Shown: positions 8,804-17,360, counted from the first letter of the stretch. The stretch is 64,000 nucleotides of DNA from Enterocloster bolteae (GCF_002234575.2 NZ_CP022464.2:1054001-1118000); one strand, 5' to 3'. Notes: a model not told the origin generated them from the letters alone. Program-made: numbers and translations.

Positions 8804-9839
8804 AAAAATAATAGGTATTACCATGGGTGATCCGGCCAGTATAGGACCTGAGATTACCGTGAAGGCACTGGCCGACCAATCCATATATGAAGCATGCAGG
8901 CCCATTGTTGTGGGAGATGCCTGTGTCCTGGAAGCCGCGCTGAAAATCGCGGGCCATGAGGAGATGAAGGTCCGGGCCGTAAAGGATGTGAGGGATGCTG
9001 TCTTTACCCACGGGACCATAGACGTGCTGGACATGGGTCTGGTTTCCATGGATGAGCTGGTGCGGGGGCAGGTGTCCGCCATGTGCGGGGACGCTGCGTT
9101 CCGGTATGTGGAGAAGGTAATTGAACTTGCCATGGACGGACAGGTGGATGCCACGGTCACCAATGCCTTTAATAAGGAGGCCGTGAACCTGGCAGGCCAT
9201 CACTATTCCGGCCACACGGAGATTTATGCTGATTTGACCGGAACCAAAAACTATACCATGATGCTGGCCCATGAGAACATGCGGGTGGTCCATGTGTCCA
9301 CCCATGTGTCCCTGCGGGAGGCCTGCGACCGGGTTAAGAAGCAGCGGGTGCTGGATGTAATCCGCATTGGGGATAAGGCGTGCAGGGAGATGGGAATTGA
9401 GAACCCCAGGATTGCAGTTGCGGGGCTGAATCCCCACAGCGGTGAGCACGGTCTGTTCGGGCAGGAGGAAATCCAGGAGATCATCCCAGCCATTGAGGCT
9501 GCCAGGGCAGAGGGAATCCAGGCAGAGGGCCCTGTGCCCCCGGATACCGTGTTCTCCAAAGCCAGGGGCGGCTGGTATGACATCGTGGTGGCCATGTATC
9601 ATGACCAGGGACACATCCCCCTTAAGGTGGTGGGCTTTGTCTATGACCAGGAAAAGCAGGCCTGGGACGCGGTGGCCGGCGTCAACATCACCCTGGGGCT
9701 TCCCATTATCCGTGTGTCTGTGGACCATGGAACGGCCTTTGACCAGGCGGGAACCGGAACAGCCAGCGAGCTGAGCCTGAAGAATTCCCTGGAGTACGCA
9801 GTCATGTTTGCCAGGAACCGGAAGCAGAAGAGTGTATAA
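8793..9839 (+). CDS. pdxA2: PdxA2-type 4-phospho-threonate/erythronate dehydrogenase
   Basis: A 348-residue member of the PdxA family. Signatures are GITMGDPASIGPEI (about 7-20), the metal-binding HHYSGHTE, AGLNPHSGEHG and MYHDQGHIPLK. PdxA itself oxidises 4-phosphohydroxy-threonine in vitamin B6 synthesis. The PdxA2 branch oxidises D-threonate or D-erythronate 4-phosphate, with decarboxylation to dihydroxyacetone phosphate. Placement next to a DUF1537 kinase and a KdgT permease argues for PdxA2. The start is GTG at 8793, overlapping kdgT by 11 bases. A 14-bp repeat begins right at its stop codon. Confidence 0.87.
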   Translation: MEDRKIIGITMGDPASIGPEITVKALADQSIYEACRPIVVGDACVLEAALKIAGHEEMKVRAVKDVRDAVFTHGTIDVLDMGLVSMDELVRGQVSAMCGDAAFRYVEKVIELAMDGQVDATVTNAFNKEAVNLAGHHYSGHTEIYADLTGTKNYTMMLAHENMRVVHVSTHVSLREACDRVKKQRVLDVIRIGDKACREMGIENPRIAVAGLNPHSGEHGLFGQEEIQEIIPAIEAARAEGIQAEGPVPPDTVFSKARGGWYDIVVAMYHDQGHIPLKVVGFVYDQEKQAWDAVAGVNITLGLPIIRVSVDHGTAFDQAGTGTASELSLKNSLEYAVMFARNRKQKSV

Positions 9840-9859
9840 AAATACGTGTATAAAAATAC
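9832..9859. repeat. Perfect 14-bp direct duplication across the pdxA2 stop codon
   Basis: GTGTATAAAAATAC occurs at 9832-9845 and again at 9846-9859 with no mismatch. The first copy contains the TAA stop at 9837-9839. Confidence 0.9.
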
Positions 9860-9860
9860 A

Positions 9861-9892
9861 GGACACCAGATAATGTAAGCTATCTGGTGTCC
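9861..9892. terminator. Bidirectional terminator between convergent operons
   Basis: A perfect 12-bp stem, GGACACCAGATA (9861-9872) with TATCTGGTGTCC (9881-9892), and an 8-base loop. It is flanked by A-rich and T-rich sequence. It separates the rightward sugar-acid operon from the leftward M55 gene. Confidence 0.85.
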
Positions 9893-9919
9893 TTATTACT
9901 ATGAACAGTCCTTTACCGC

Positions 9920-10714
9920 TTACAGCACAAACATCCTGGCTGTCATCAATTCATTGATGGAACGGGCGGTATAGGAAACCGTAAAATCATCGGTCATCAC
10001 CATTCCGGGATAATAGGAAGCCCTCAGGGCCTGGAAATGGTCTTTGAAGTTGATTTCCATGACAATGGTTTCAGGCACCTCCAGATGGCAGGTATCCTTT
10101 GTGAGAAGGGCATTCTTCGCGCCTTCCTCAATAAGCTCCTGGGCCATCTCCGGCGCCAGGTTGACGGTGGCTGCGCCCATGCCTTCCTTCACTGCCACCG
10201 CCGTGATGCCGGGATCGTATTCATGGACATGGCTGCAAAGATTTTTGTCGCCGCTGATGAATACCGAGGGAACGCCCAGGGATGCACCCACATAGGCGTG
10301 CATGAGGAATTCCGAAGCCAGTTTGCCGTTGAATTTAATGTAATTGGTCTTGCGGTTCATGGTGTGGGCCAGGGGGCTGCCGTTGGTACCGGCAGGAGAG
10401 TGGTATCCCACGAACATGAGGGCGTCAAAGCTCTGGTCCAGACCGCAGACCATGGAATCAGGGGAGTATTTCCAGCCCAATATGATTTTTGCTTCCTTTG
10501 GAAGAAGGGAGATATCCATGTTTCTGCCGGATTCATGGGCATCCTTTATGTAGATTTCTGTTGCTCCGGCTGCCAGGGCTCCCCTGCATGCCGCGGCTGC
10601 CTCCAGGGTCATTTCCCTGGCCATGGGTCCGTGTTCCAAATCACCTAAGTTGGTGGAGCTCCAGGAAGTGGAGCCAGCCACCCCCTCAAAGTCCACACTG
10701 ATATAAACCTTCAT
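9920..10714 (-). CDS. dppA: M55 family D-aminopeptidase (DppA-type)
   Basis: A 264-residue zinc peptidase like Bacillus subtilis DppA, which removes N-terminal D-amino acids such as D-Ala from D-Ala-D-Ala or D-Ala-Gly-Gly. Metal-site residues match the family: Asp8 and Glu10 in SVDFEG, His60 in KDAHES, His105 in GYHSPAG and a His near 117 in PLAHT. AGGAGGAATAAAATT precedes the ATG. It is the last gene of the leftward alr-M20-M55 set. In B. subtilis a dppA gene leads the dipeptide transporter operon; here it is transcribed away from the transporter genes. A second M55 gene lies at 56436. Confidence 0.9.
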   Translation of the reverse strand: MKVYISVDFEGVAGSTSWSSTNLGDLEHGPMAREMTLEAAAACRGALAAGATEIYIKDAHESGRNMDISLLPKEAKIILGWKYSPDSMVCGLDQSFDALMFVGYHSPAGTNGSPLAHTMNRKTNYIKFNGKLASEFLMHAYVGASLGVPSVFISGDKNLCSHVHEYDPGITAVAVKEGMGAATVNLAPEMAQELIEEGAKNALLTKDTCHLEVPETIVMEINFKDHFQALRASYYPGMVMTDDFTVSYTARSINELMTARMFVL

Positions 10715-10743
10715 AATTTTATTCCTCCTGTATTCTGGTTTTT

Positions 10744-11934
10744 CTAAGCAATATCACGTTTTAAAAGTTTCAGGGCCAGTTGGGCCTGCAGCTGCACTCC
10801 CAGCTTAAGACATTCTTCGTCGATATCGAAGTCCTGGCTGTGAAGGGGGGCTGTAATGCCTTTTTCCCTGTTGGCGCATCCCAGATGATAGAAAACTCCC
10901 TTTGCCTTTTCCAGGAAAAATGAAAAGTCTTCCACCCCCAGACTGGGGAATTTCTTTGGATGGATGTGTTGGCTTCCAAGGACCTCTTCGGCTGTCTCCA
11001 CCAGCACATCCACGATTTCGTCTGAGTTTATGAGGGCGGCATATCCCGGGACAATGACAACCTCCCCGCTGCCTCCCATGGCCTGGCAGGTACAGCTTAC
11101 CTGACGGGTCATGGCGTCAATGATTTTCTCTCTCACGGCAGGGTCCGTGGTGCGCAGGGTGCCGGTCATCTCTGTCTCGGCTGCCACGATGTTGCCCGCG
11201 GTTCCGCCGTGTATGGTCCCCAGGGTGAGGACTGCGCTGTCCAGGGGTGAGATGCAGCGGCTTACCAGGGTCTGCAGGCTGTTTATGACAGCAGCAGCCA
11301 TGACAATGGCATCCACTCCCGTATCAGGATAGGCGCCGTGGCAGCTCTTTCCGTGGACCTTTATGTGAATCTCATCGGAGGAGGCATTTAAATCCCCGTA
11401 GCGGATTTCAATTTCTCCTGTTTCGTGGGTAGGCATTACATGGAGGCCGGTTACGTAGTCCACATGGGGGGATTCCATGCAGCCTGCCTCCACCATGGGA
11501 AGGGCGCCTCCCGTGGTCTCCTCCGCGGGCTGGAAAAAGAACTTCACACACCCGGACCATTCACTCCGGGATTCCATCAATATGCGGGCCGTGCCAAGGG
11601 CAATGGCCACATGGGCGTCATGGCCGCAGGCATGCATATGGCCGGGATGCAGGGAGCAGAAGGGACGGGCAATATCCTCTGTCAGAGGCAGGGCGTCCAT
11701 GTCGGCCCGAAGCGCCACCGTATTGCCGGAGCCGGGCTTCTCTCCCTGGATCATGGCCACGATTCCCGTGCCCGCCACAGGGAATTCGTAGGAAATGCCC
11801 CACTCATCCAGAAGGCCGCAGATATAGGCGCTGGTCCAGTGCTCCTTAAAACCCGGTTCGGGATGCTGGTGCAGTTCCCTGCGGATCCGTACCAGCTGGG
11901 GATATAATTCTTCTGTCCGTTGTTTTATATTCAT
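10744..11934 (-). CDS. M20 family amidohydrolase (N-acyl amino acid/aminoacyl type)
   Basis: A 396-residue M20D-type amidohydrolase. It shows the metal-site motif HMHACGHDAH (about 101-110), the catalytic glutamates in QPAEETTGGA (about 136-145), a dimerisation lid domain (about 185-300) and a C-terminal metal residue region in VEDFSFFLEKAKG. Relatives hydrolyse N-acetyl or N-aminoacyl bonds, including N-acetyl-diaminopimelate and hippurate-like compounds. AAAGGATG lies before the ATG, which overlaps the end of alr by 4 bases (ATGA), so translation is likely coupled. In this locus it probably finishes hydrolysis of imported cell-wall or dietary peptides. The acyl specificity is unknown. Confidence 0.88.
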   Translation of the reverse strand: MNIKQRTEELYPQLVRIRRELHQHPEPGFKEHWTSAYICGLLDEWGISYEFPVAGTGIVAMIQGEKPGSGNTVALRADMDALPLTEDIARPFCSLHPGHMHACGHDAHVAIALGTARILMESRSEWSGCVKFFFQPAEETTGGALPMVEAGCMESPHVDYVTGLHVMPTHETGEIEIRYGDLNASSDEIHIKVHGKSCHGAYPDTGVDAIVMAAAVINSLQTLVSRCISPLDSAVLTLGTIHGGTAGNIVAAETEMTGTLRTTDPAVREKIIDAMTRQVSCTCQAMGGSGEVVIVPGYAALINSDEIVDVLVETAEEVLGSQHIHPKKFPSLGVEDFSFFLEKAKGVFYHLGCANREKGITAPLHSQDFDIDEECLKLGVQLQAQLALKLLKRDIA

Positions 11935-13115
11935 GGTGTCATCCTTTCTGCAGAGCTGTATCCGGTCCCGGAATCATTTCCCCTCACATAGATCCTGGGG
12001 GGCCGTCTGGTGAGCCGGGCCACGATTTCGTTTTTATTGGTGCCTGCCAGACGGCTGACCGCGTCGATGTCCAGCGTGTTTCCGCTGCCGTCCCCGTATA
12101 TGATGACCTGGTCCCCTATCTGTGCCTCCGGCACATCGGTCAGGTCAATCATGCACTGGTCCATGCATATGACTCCGATCACCGGGACCTGTTTTCCCCT
12201 GAGGGTGACCATGGCCTTGCCACGCAGGTTCCGGGGATAGCCGTCCGCGTAGCCAAAGGGCAGGGCAGCCACCCTGGTGTCCTGCGGCGCGGTCCACAGG
12301 TAATCGTAGCTTACCCCCTGGCCTTTCAGAACAGGAGTGATGTGGCTGATACGGGTTTTAAAGGTCAGGGCCTGGCGGATGTCAAGCTGTCCCTTGTGAA
12401 AGCCCTTTAACCCGTATACAATGGCTCCGGCCCGTATCATGTCCAGCCTGTATTCCGGAAAATCAACAGCGGCAATGCTGTCCGCAATATGTTTATAGCG
12501 GAAATGGCAGCCTTCGCTCTCCAGTTCATTGACAGCATCCATGAAACACCGGAACTGGACCTGGTTGGACTGGTCGTCCTTCAGGGCCAGATGGGAGTAG
12601 ATGCCCTCCGGTTTCAGCCAGGGCATGGAGCAGATTTGCCGTATTTCATCCAGGCTTTCCGGACAGTCCGGGAATCCGATGCGGTGAAAACCGGTGTCGT
12701 ATTTGATATGTATGACAGCCTGCTGCTTTTTTTCGGAAGCCAGGCGGTTAAGGAGCCTGGCCTGGGCCAGGGTATCAATGGTCTGGATGATGCCGTATTC
12801 CAGCACATAGGGCAGCAGACGGTCCGGTGTCAGTCCCATGATTAACACGGGATAGCCTGGATAGGCCTGTTTTAACTCCACTGCCTCGGACAGGGTGGCC
12901 ACTGCCAGCAGGCTGGCTCCGTTTTCCATGATGGCAGGCGCAATGCCCAGGGCGCCGTGGCCGTAGCCGTCCGCCTTCACCACTGCCGCCACCTGGGTGC
13001 CCGGACCGGCCATAGCCTTAATCTGCCTCACATTAAAGGCGATGCGGTCCAGATCCACCTCCACCACCGTATCTCTCATTATCTCATTCAGAACAGGGAT
13101 TTCCATGTGATTCAT
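11931..13115 (-). CDS. alr: Alanine racemase (PLP-dependent)
   Basis: A 394-residue fold-type III PLP enzyme that interconverts L- and D-alanine. The PLP lysine is Lys47 in VVKADGYGHG. The second catalytic base region is GQGVSYDYLW, and the phosphate/substrate loop includes LPFGYADGYPR and CMDQCMID. The length is normal. ATG 13115 lies only one or two bases after GAAGG, so the in-frame ATG at 13106 could be the true start. It is the first gene of a leftward operon with an amidohydrolase and a D-aminopeptidase. This suggests a catabolic role, turning released D-Ala to L-Ala, rather than the housekeeping one. That role is inference. Confidence 0.88.
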   Translation of the reverse strand: MNHMEIPVLNEIMRDTVVEVDLDRIAFNVRQIKAMAGPGTQVAAVVKADGYGHGALGIAPAIMENGASLLAVATLSEAVELKQAYPGYPVLIMGLTPDRLLPYVLEYGIIQTIDTLAQARLLNRLASEKKQQAVIHIKYDTGFHRIGFPDCPESLDEIRQICSMPWLKPEGIYSHLALKDDQSNQVQFRCFMDAVNELESEGCHFRYKHIADSIAAVDFPEYRLDMIRAGAIVYGLKGFHKGQLDIRQALTFKTRISHITPVLKGQGVSYDYLWTAPQDTRVAALPFGYADGYPRNLRGKAMVTLRGKQVPVIGVICMDQCMIDLTDVPEAQIGDQVIIYGDGSGNTLDIDAVSRLAGTNKNEIVARLTRRPPRIYVRGNDSGTGYSSAERMTP

Positions 13116-13129
13116 ACCTTCTTTCCATC

Positions 13130-13185
13130 TTGCGGCTGAAAACAGGGGTAAAATCTCATCCGGTCCCGCAGGCCGGCAGCCGCAA
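13130..13185 (-). promoter_or_regulatory. Structured 5' leader of the alr operon
   Basis: A perfect 9-bp inverted repeat (TTGCGGCTG at 13130-13138, CAGCCGCAA at 13177-13185) closes a 38-base interior that itself contains CCGG/CCGG arms. On the minus strand this forms a compact helix starting at about the expected transcript 5' end and ending just before the ribosome site of alr. Confidence 0.5.
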
Positions 13186-13190
13186 ATTTA

Positions 13191-13219
13191 ATTATAGGTA
13201 TTTCTGCCAGAAAATGCAA
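13191..13219 (-). promoter_or_regulatory. SigA-type promoter for alr-M20-M55 (leftward)
   Basis: Read on the minus strand, TTGCAT (13219-13214) and TATAAT (13196-13191) are separated by 17 bases. Transcription would start near 13185, at the outer edge of the structured leader. It faces away from the dpp promoter at 13241. Confidence 0.6.
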
Positions 13220-13240
13220 TGTGAAACTGTGTCCTTTTTA

Positions 13241-13269
13241 TTGACTTTTAACCGGCCAGTAGGTATAAT
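13241..13269 (+). promoter_or_regulatory. SigA-type promoter for the first dpp operon
   Basis: TTGACT (13241-13246), a 17-base spacer and TATAAT (13264-13269) give a near-consensus promoter about 115 bases ahead of dppB. The -35 lies only 21 bases from the -35 of the opposite promoter, so one regulator could control both directions. Confidence 0.75.
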
Positions 13270-13287
13270 TTTTAATTAAGTACGTCG

Positions 13288-13333
13288 GGCGAAGGTGCAG
13301 TGAACTTACTGTTCTTTAAGTCGCCTTTTTTTT
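13288..13333 (+). terminator. Leader terminator (possible attenuator) ahead of dppB
   Basis: GGCGA (13288-13292) pairs with TCGCC (13321-13325). An inner GAAC/GTTC stem (around 13302-13314) adds to it, and eight T residues follow (13326-13333). It lies 12-60 bases after the predicted transcription start and before the ribosome site of dppB, the position expected for attenuation. Confidence 0.55.
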
Positions 13334-13389
13334 ATACACAGGGCGGTTCAGCCCGATTTCAGCTTATCTAAGATAAAGGTGGTATGGCA

Positions 13390-14316
13390 ATGGCAAAGTA
13401 CATAATCAAGCGGTTGGTAGCAGGCGTGTTATCTCTATTTATTCTTATTACCATTACATTCTTTCTGATGCATGTCATTCCGGGAGGTCCTTTCAGTCCG
13501 TCTGAGCAGAGGAACGTGCCGGAAAAAATCCTGGAGCAGATTTCCGAAAAATATGGTCTCAATGACCCGCTTCCGGCCCAGTATGTCAGATATCTCGGCA
13601 ATCTCCTTCATGGGGATATGGGGACTTCCTTTAAAAAACAGGATACCACGGTCAATGAACTTATAGCCAACGGCTTTCCGGTATCGGCAAAGGTGGGGGC
13701 GCTGGGAATTGCGGTGGCCCTTGCGGCGGGAATCCCCCTGGGAATCGTGGCAGCCGTGAAGCGGGGAAAGCTGGCGGACGGCGCCTCCATGGTGCTGGCC
13801 ACCATCGGCGTGTCAGTGCCCAGCTTTGTGCTCTGTGTGCTGATGATGTACGTATTCTGTGAGAAGTGGAAGATATTTCCCTCTTATGGCCTGACTTCGT
13901 GGAAGCACTATGTGCTGCCGGTGTTCTGTATGGCATTTTCCCAGGTGGCCTATATCACCCGTCTCATGCGTTCCAGCATGCTGGAGACCATGCGCCAGGA
14001 TTACATAAGGACAGAGCGCTCCAAGGGCGTGCCGGAATGGGAGGTCATCAGCAAGTATGCCCTTAAGAACTCCATTCTTCCGGTGGTAACCTATGTGGGC
14101 CCGCTGGTGGCCACGCTGCTCACCGGTACGTTCATCATTGAAAAGCTGTTCAGCATCCCGGGACTGGGACGCTATTTCATATCCGCCATCACGGACAGGG
14201 ACTATTCTGTTACACTGGGACTTACCGTGTTCTTAGGCGTGATGATTATTGGCTGTAATCTGATTGTTGACATCATGTACGCAGTGATTGACCCAAGAGT
14301 AAAGATAACGGAGTAG
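13390..14316 (+). CDS. dppB: Dipeptide/oligopeptide ABC transporter permease (DppB/OppB)
   Basis: About 308 residues with six predicted membrane helices. The N-terminal helix begins KYIIKRLVAGVLSL, and the FFLMHVIPGGPF stretch is typical of DppB. The inner-membrane EAA loop, which docks on the ATPase, is near EWEVISKYALKNSILPV. It imports di- and oligopeptides as a heterodimer with DppC. ATG 13390 is better spaced from AAAGGTGG than ATG 13384. It is the first gene of dppB-C-D-F-substrate-binding-LD-carboxypeptidase. Confidence 0.92.
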   Translation: MAKYIIKRLVAGVLSLFILITITFFLMHVIPGGPFSPSEQRNVPEKILEQISEKYGLNDPLPAQYVRYLGNLLHGDMGTSFKKQDTTVNELIANGFPVSAKVGALGIAVALAAGIPLGIVAAVKRGKLADGASMVLATIGVSVPSFVLCVLMMYVFCEKWKIFPSYGLTSWKHYVLPVFCMAFSQVAYITRLMRSSMLETMRQDYIRTERSKGVPEWEVISKYALKNSILPVVTYVGPLVATLLTGTFIIEKLFSIPGLGRYFISAITDRDYSVTLGLTVFLGVMIIGCNLIVDIMYAVIDPRVKITE

Positions 14317-15270
14317 GTGAAGAGGATGGAAGAGAGAGTTGAATTTACCATGTCGGATGTGATTCCCGAGGAACTCCTGGCGGGACTTTCCGACACAGAC
14401 CGGGAGATGGAATCCATTAACCGCCCCAGCATCTCCTACTGGAGGAACTGCTGGATACGGCTTAAGAAGGATAAGCTGGCTATGCTGGGCATTGCCATTG
14501 TGGTGCTTATGACATTGGCAGCCATATTTGTACCTATGTTTTCCCCTTATACATATGACCAGACAGACTTTGGAAATGCCCTTCAGTGGCCCAACAGCGC
14601 CCACTTGTTCGGGACAGACAAGATGGGACGTGATATTTTTGTCAGGACCATGTACGGGGCCCGTATCAGCCTGTCCATCGGATTTGCGGCAGCGGCCATC
14701 AACATGGTCATAGGCGTGCTCTACGGGGGCATATCAGGCTATGTGGGAGGAACCACGGATATTATCATGATGCGTGTGGTGGATATCCTGACCGGTATTC
14801 CCAGCCTGATTTATATGATTTTGATTATGATGTTTCTGGGTAACACCATACAGAGTATTCTGATTGCCATGTGTCTCACTTACTGGATTACCACGGCCAG
14901 AATGGTCCGTGCCCAGATACTGACCCTGAGGGAACAGGATTTTGCCCTGGCAGCCAAGGTCTGCGGGCTGAGCAAATGGCAGATTCTGATACACCATCTG
15001 ATACCCAACAGCATGGGTTCCATCATCGTGACGGTTACGTTTCTGATTCCTTCAGCCATATTCCAGGAGGCGTTTTTAAGCTTTTTAGGCATCGGTATCC
15101 AGGTGCCCAAGGCCAGCTGGGGAACCCTGGCCAATGACGCCATAGAATATCTGTTTTCATATCCTTACCAGATGCTGTTTCCGGCGCTGGCAATCAGCAT
15201 CACCATATTTGCCCTGAACTTTATCGGTGACGGGCTGCGGGATGCTCTGGACCCAAGACTTAAGAAGTAG
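14317..15270 (+). CDS. dppC: Dipeptide/oligopeptide ABC transporter permease (DppC/OppC)
   Basis: A DppC-type inner-membrane permease of about 315 residues. It has a cytosolic N-terminal OppC_N segment (YWRNCWIRLKKDKLAMLG, about 42-60), then periplasmic HLFGTDKMGRDIFVR, a hallmark of OppC proteins, and five or six further helices with the EAA loop near AAKVCGLSKWQILIHHLIPN. The C-terminus NFIGDGLRDALDPR is also typical. Translation may start at GTG 14317, directly abutting the dppB stop, or at ATG 14326. It partners with DppB. Confidence 0.92.
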   Translation: MKRMEERVEFTMSDVIPEELLAGLSDTDREMESINRPSISYWRNCWIRLKKDKLAMLGIAIVVLMTLAAIFVPMFSPYTYDQTDFGNALQWPNSAHLFGTDKMGRDIFVRTMYGARISLSIGFAAAAINMVIGVLYGGISGYVGGTTDIIMMRVVDILTGIPSLIYMILIMMFLGNTIQSILIAMCLTYWITTARMVRAQILTLREQDFALAAKVCGLSKWQILIHHLIPNSMGSIIVTVTFLIPSAIFQEAFLSFLGIGIQVPKASWGTLANDAIEYLFSYPYQMLFPALAISITIFALNFIGDGLRDALDPRLKK

Positions 15271-15280
15271 GTGGATGAAC

Positions 15281-16279
15281 ATGATGGAAGATACAATATT
15301 AGAGGTAGAGAACCTGCGCACCAGTTTTGCCACAGACGCAGGCAGCGTGCAGTCCGTAAGGGGCATCACCTTCCATGTGGGGAAGGGAGAGAGCCTGGGA
15401 ATCGTGGGGGAATCCGGCTGCGGAAAAAGTGTGACCATGCTGTCAATTATGGGGCTGCTGGAGGACAATGCTTCCCGGCAGGCGAACGCCCTGCTCTTTG
15501 ACGGTGAGGACTTGCTTAAAAAGTCTCCCAGGGAAATGAGGAAGATACAGGGCAACCGGATTGGCATGATATTCCAGGATCCCATGACCAGTCTGAATCC
15601 CCTGTTTACAGTAGGGGAACAGATTCGCGGTCCCCTGATGCGCCACCAGAAGCTTTCCAGGAAGGAAGCAGAGAAAAAGGCCCTGGTTATGCTGGAGGCA
15701 GTGGGCCTTCCCAGCCCGGAGCGCAGGCTGAAGCAGTATCCCCATGAGCTCTCAGGCGGTATGCGCCAGAGGGTTATGATAGCCATAGCCATGTGCTGTA
15801 AGCCGGAGCTTCTAATAGCAGACGAGCCTACCACTGCACTGGATGTGACCATACAGGCCCAGATTCTGGAACTGATGGCCCATATGAAGAATGAGTTTAA
15901 CACCTCCGTCATATTGATTACACATGACCTGGGGGTTATATCCAGCCTGTGCACCAGGGTTATTGTCATGTATGGGGGATTAATCATGGAGGAGGGGAAG
16001 ATCGAGGATATCTTCTACCGGACCGGCCATCCCTACACGGCAGGACTTCTGGCCTCCATACCAAAGAGGACAAAGGAAAAGCTGGTGCCAATCTTCGGCA
16101 CGCCGCCCGACCTTTTGAATCCTCCAAAGGGATGTCCCTTTGCGGCCCGGTGTTCCCGGGCCATGAAGCTCTGCGCCGTCCATCAGCCGCCCTTTTGCGA
16201 CCTGGGAAACGGACATGTCAGCGCCTGCTGGCTTCACAATGAATCGGTGAAAGCCCGGATGGGGGAGGTGAAGCTGTGA
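15281..16279 (+). CDS. dppD: Peptide ABC transporter ATP-binding protein (DppD/OppD)
   Basis: About 332 residues. The complete ABC set is present: Walker A GESGCGKS, signature ELSGGMRQR, Walker B LLIADEPTTALD and switch His in ILITHDLG. The C-terminal oligo_HPY region has CPFAARCSRAMKLC, a cysteine cluster that in related DppD/OppD proteins binds an iron-sulfur cluster of uncertain role. ATG 15281 is chosen because AGGTGG (15269-15274) is six bases upstream; an in-frame extension to 15227 would overlap dppC. It energises peptide uptake with DppF. Confidence 0.92.
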   Translation: MMEDTILEVENLRTSFATDAGSVQSVRGITFHVGKGESLGIVGESGCGKSVTMLSIMGLLEDNASRQANALLFDGEDLLKKSPREMRKIQGNRIGMIFQDPMTSLNPLFTVGEQIRGPLMRHQKLSRKEAEKKALVMLEAVGLPSPERRLKQYPHELSGGMRQRVMIAIAMCCKPELLIADEPTTALDVTIQAQILELMAHMKNEFNTSVILITHDLGVISSLCTRVIVMYGGLIMEEGKIEDIFYRTGHPYTAGLLASIPKRTKEKLVPIFGTPPDLLNPPKGCPFAARCSRAMKLCAVHQPPFCDLGNGHVSACWLHNESVKARMGEVKL

Positions 16280-17265
16280 TGGCTCAATGTACTGATACCA
16301 ATAACTGTATTGAAGTAAATGATTTGAAGATGCATTTTATGCTGAAAAGCGGCCTTTTTTCCAAGCCAAAGGTGTTAAAGGCAGTGGACGGCGTAACTTT
16401 CTCCATTGAGAAAGGCCGCACCATGGGATTGGTGGGGGAATCAGGCTGCGGCAAAACCACGGTGGGCCGCACCATCCTTAAGCTGTACCAGGCAACTGCG
16501 GGACGGATTCTGTATCAGGGAACGGACATCACCGGACTGAGCGACAGCCAGATGGTTCCCTACAGGAAGAAAATGCAGATGATATTCCAGGACCCTTATA
16601 CCTCCCTGGACCCAAGGAAGAACATAGGCGACATTATAGCCGAGCCCATATGGGCCATGAAGCTGCACACGGGGAAGGATAAGAATGACCGTGTCAGGGA
16701 GCTGATCGAGATGGTCGGCCTGAAACCGGACCATATCAACCGGTATCCCCATGAGTTTTCAGGCGGACAGAGGCAGAGAATCGGCATAGCCAGGGCTTTG
16801 GCCGCGGAGCCGGAATTTATTGTCTGCGATGAGCCCATATCGGCCCTGGATGTATCCATCCAGGCCCAGGTTATCAATATACTGGAGGAGCTGCAGGATA
16901 AGTTTCATTTTACCTATCTGTTCATTTCCCATGATTTGTCCATGGTGCGCCATATCTCGTCAGAGGTGGGGGTCATGTACCTGGGCAATCTCATTGAGTA
17001 CGCCCAGGTGGATGAGCTGTATGACAACATGCTCCACCCCTATACCCAGTCCCTGATTTCCGCAGTGCCTGTGGCGGACCCAAAGCTGGCTAAGGAAAAC
17101 CAGAGAATCATCCTGGAAGGAGATGTTCCCTCGCCCATTAATCCGGCTCCCGGCTGTCCCTTCCGAAGCAGGTGCCGCTACGCAAAGGATATCTGCGGCC
17201 AGGTTAAGCCGGAGTTAAAGGCGGTCAATGACAAGCATAAGGTGGCCTGCCATCTTTTTGATTAG
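16279..17265 (+). CDS. dppF: Peptide ABC transporter ATP-binding protein (DppF/OppF)
   Basis: About 328 residues with Walker A GESGCGKTT, signature EFSGGQRQRIG, Walker B FIVCDEPISALD and the switch His in LFISHDLS. The C-terminal oligo_HPY extension holds CPFRSRCRYAKDIC. It forms the heterodimeric ATPase with DppD. GGGGGAGG lies upstream. GTG 16276 and ATG 16279 are adjacent possible starts, and ATG 16279 overlaps the dppD stop by one base. The next gene, for the binding protein, is 197 bases away across a tandem repeat. Confidence 0.92.
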   Translation: MAQCTDTNNCIEVNDLKMHFMLKSGLFSKPKVLKAVDGVTFSIEKGRTMGLVGESGCGKTTVGRTILKLYQATAGRILYQGTDITGLSDSQMVPYRKKMQMIFQDPYTSLDPRKNIGDIIAEPIWAMKLHTGKDKNDRVRELIEMVGLKPDHINRYPHEFSGGQRQRIGIARALAAEPEFIVCDEPISALDVSIQAQVINILEELQDKFHFTYLFISHDLSMVRHISSEVGVMYLGNLIEYAQVDELYDNMLHPYTQSLISAVPVADPKLAKENQRIILEGDVPSPINPAPGCPFRSRCRYAKDICGQVKPELKAVNDKHKVACHLFD

Positions 17266-17290
17266 CCGGATGGGGCCGGATTCACAAGAG

Positions 17291-17360
17291 CAGAATCACA
17301 GGGCCAGAATCACGGGTACAGAATCACAGGTACAGAATCACGGGTACAGAATCATGTGAC
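17291..17360. repeat. 14-bp tandem repeat x5 after dppF
   Basis: Units of the form CAGAATCACRGGTA start at 17291, 17305, 17319, 17333 and 17347, with the last one diverged. The array begins 26 bases after the dppF stop and fills much of the gap before the binding-protein gene. Confidence 0.85.

Noticed and set aside
13276..13383. T-box leader ahead of dppB
   Set aside because: The leader is far too short and lacks the T-box and specifier-loop motifs.
15157..15987. Antisense 276-codon frame opposite dppC/dppD
   Set aside because: It lies entirely opposite strongly supported ABC transporter genes and shows no domain or ribosome site.
17291..17360. CRISPR array
   Set aside because: The 14-bp units are contiguous with no spacers and no cas genes are present; it is a simple tandem repeat.
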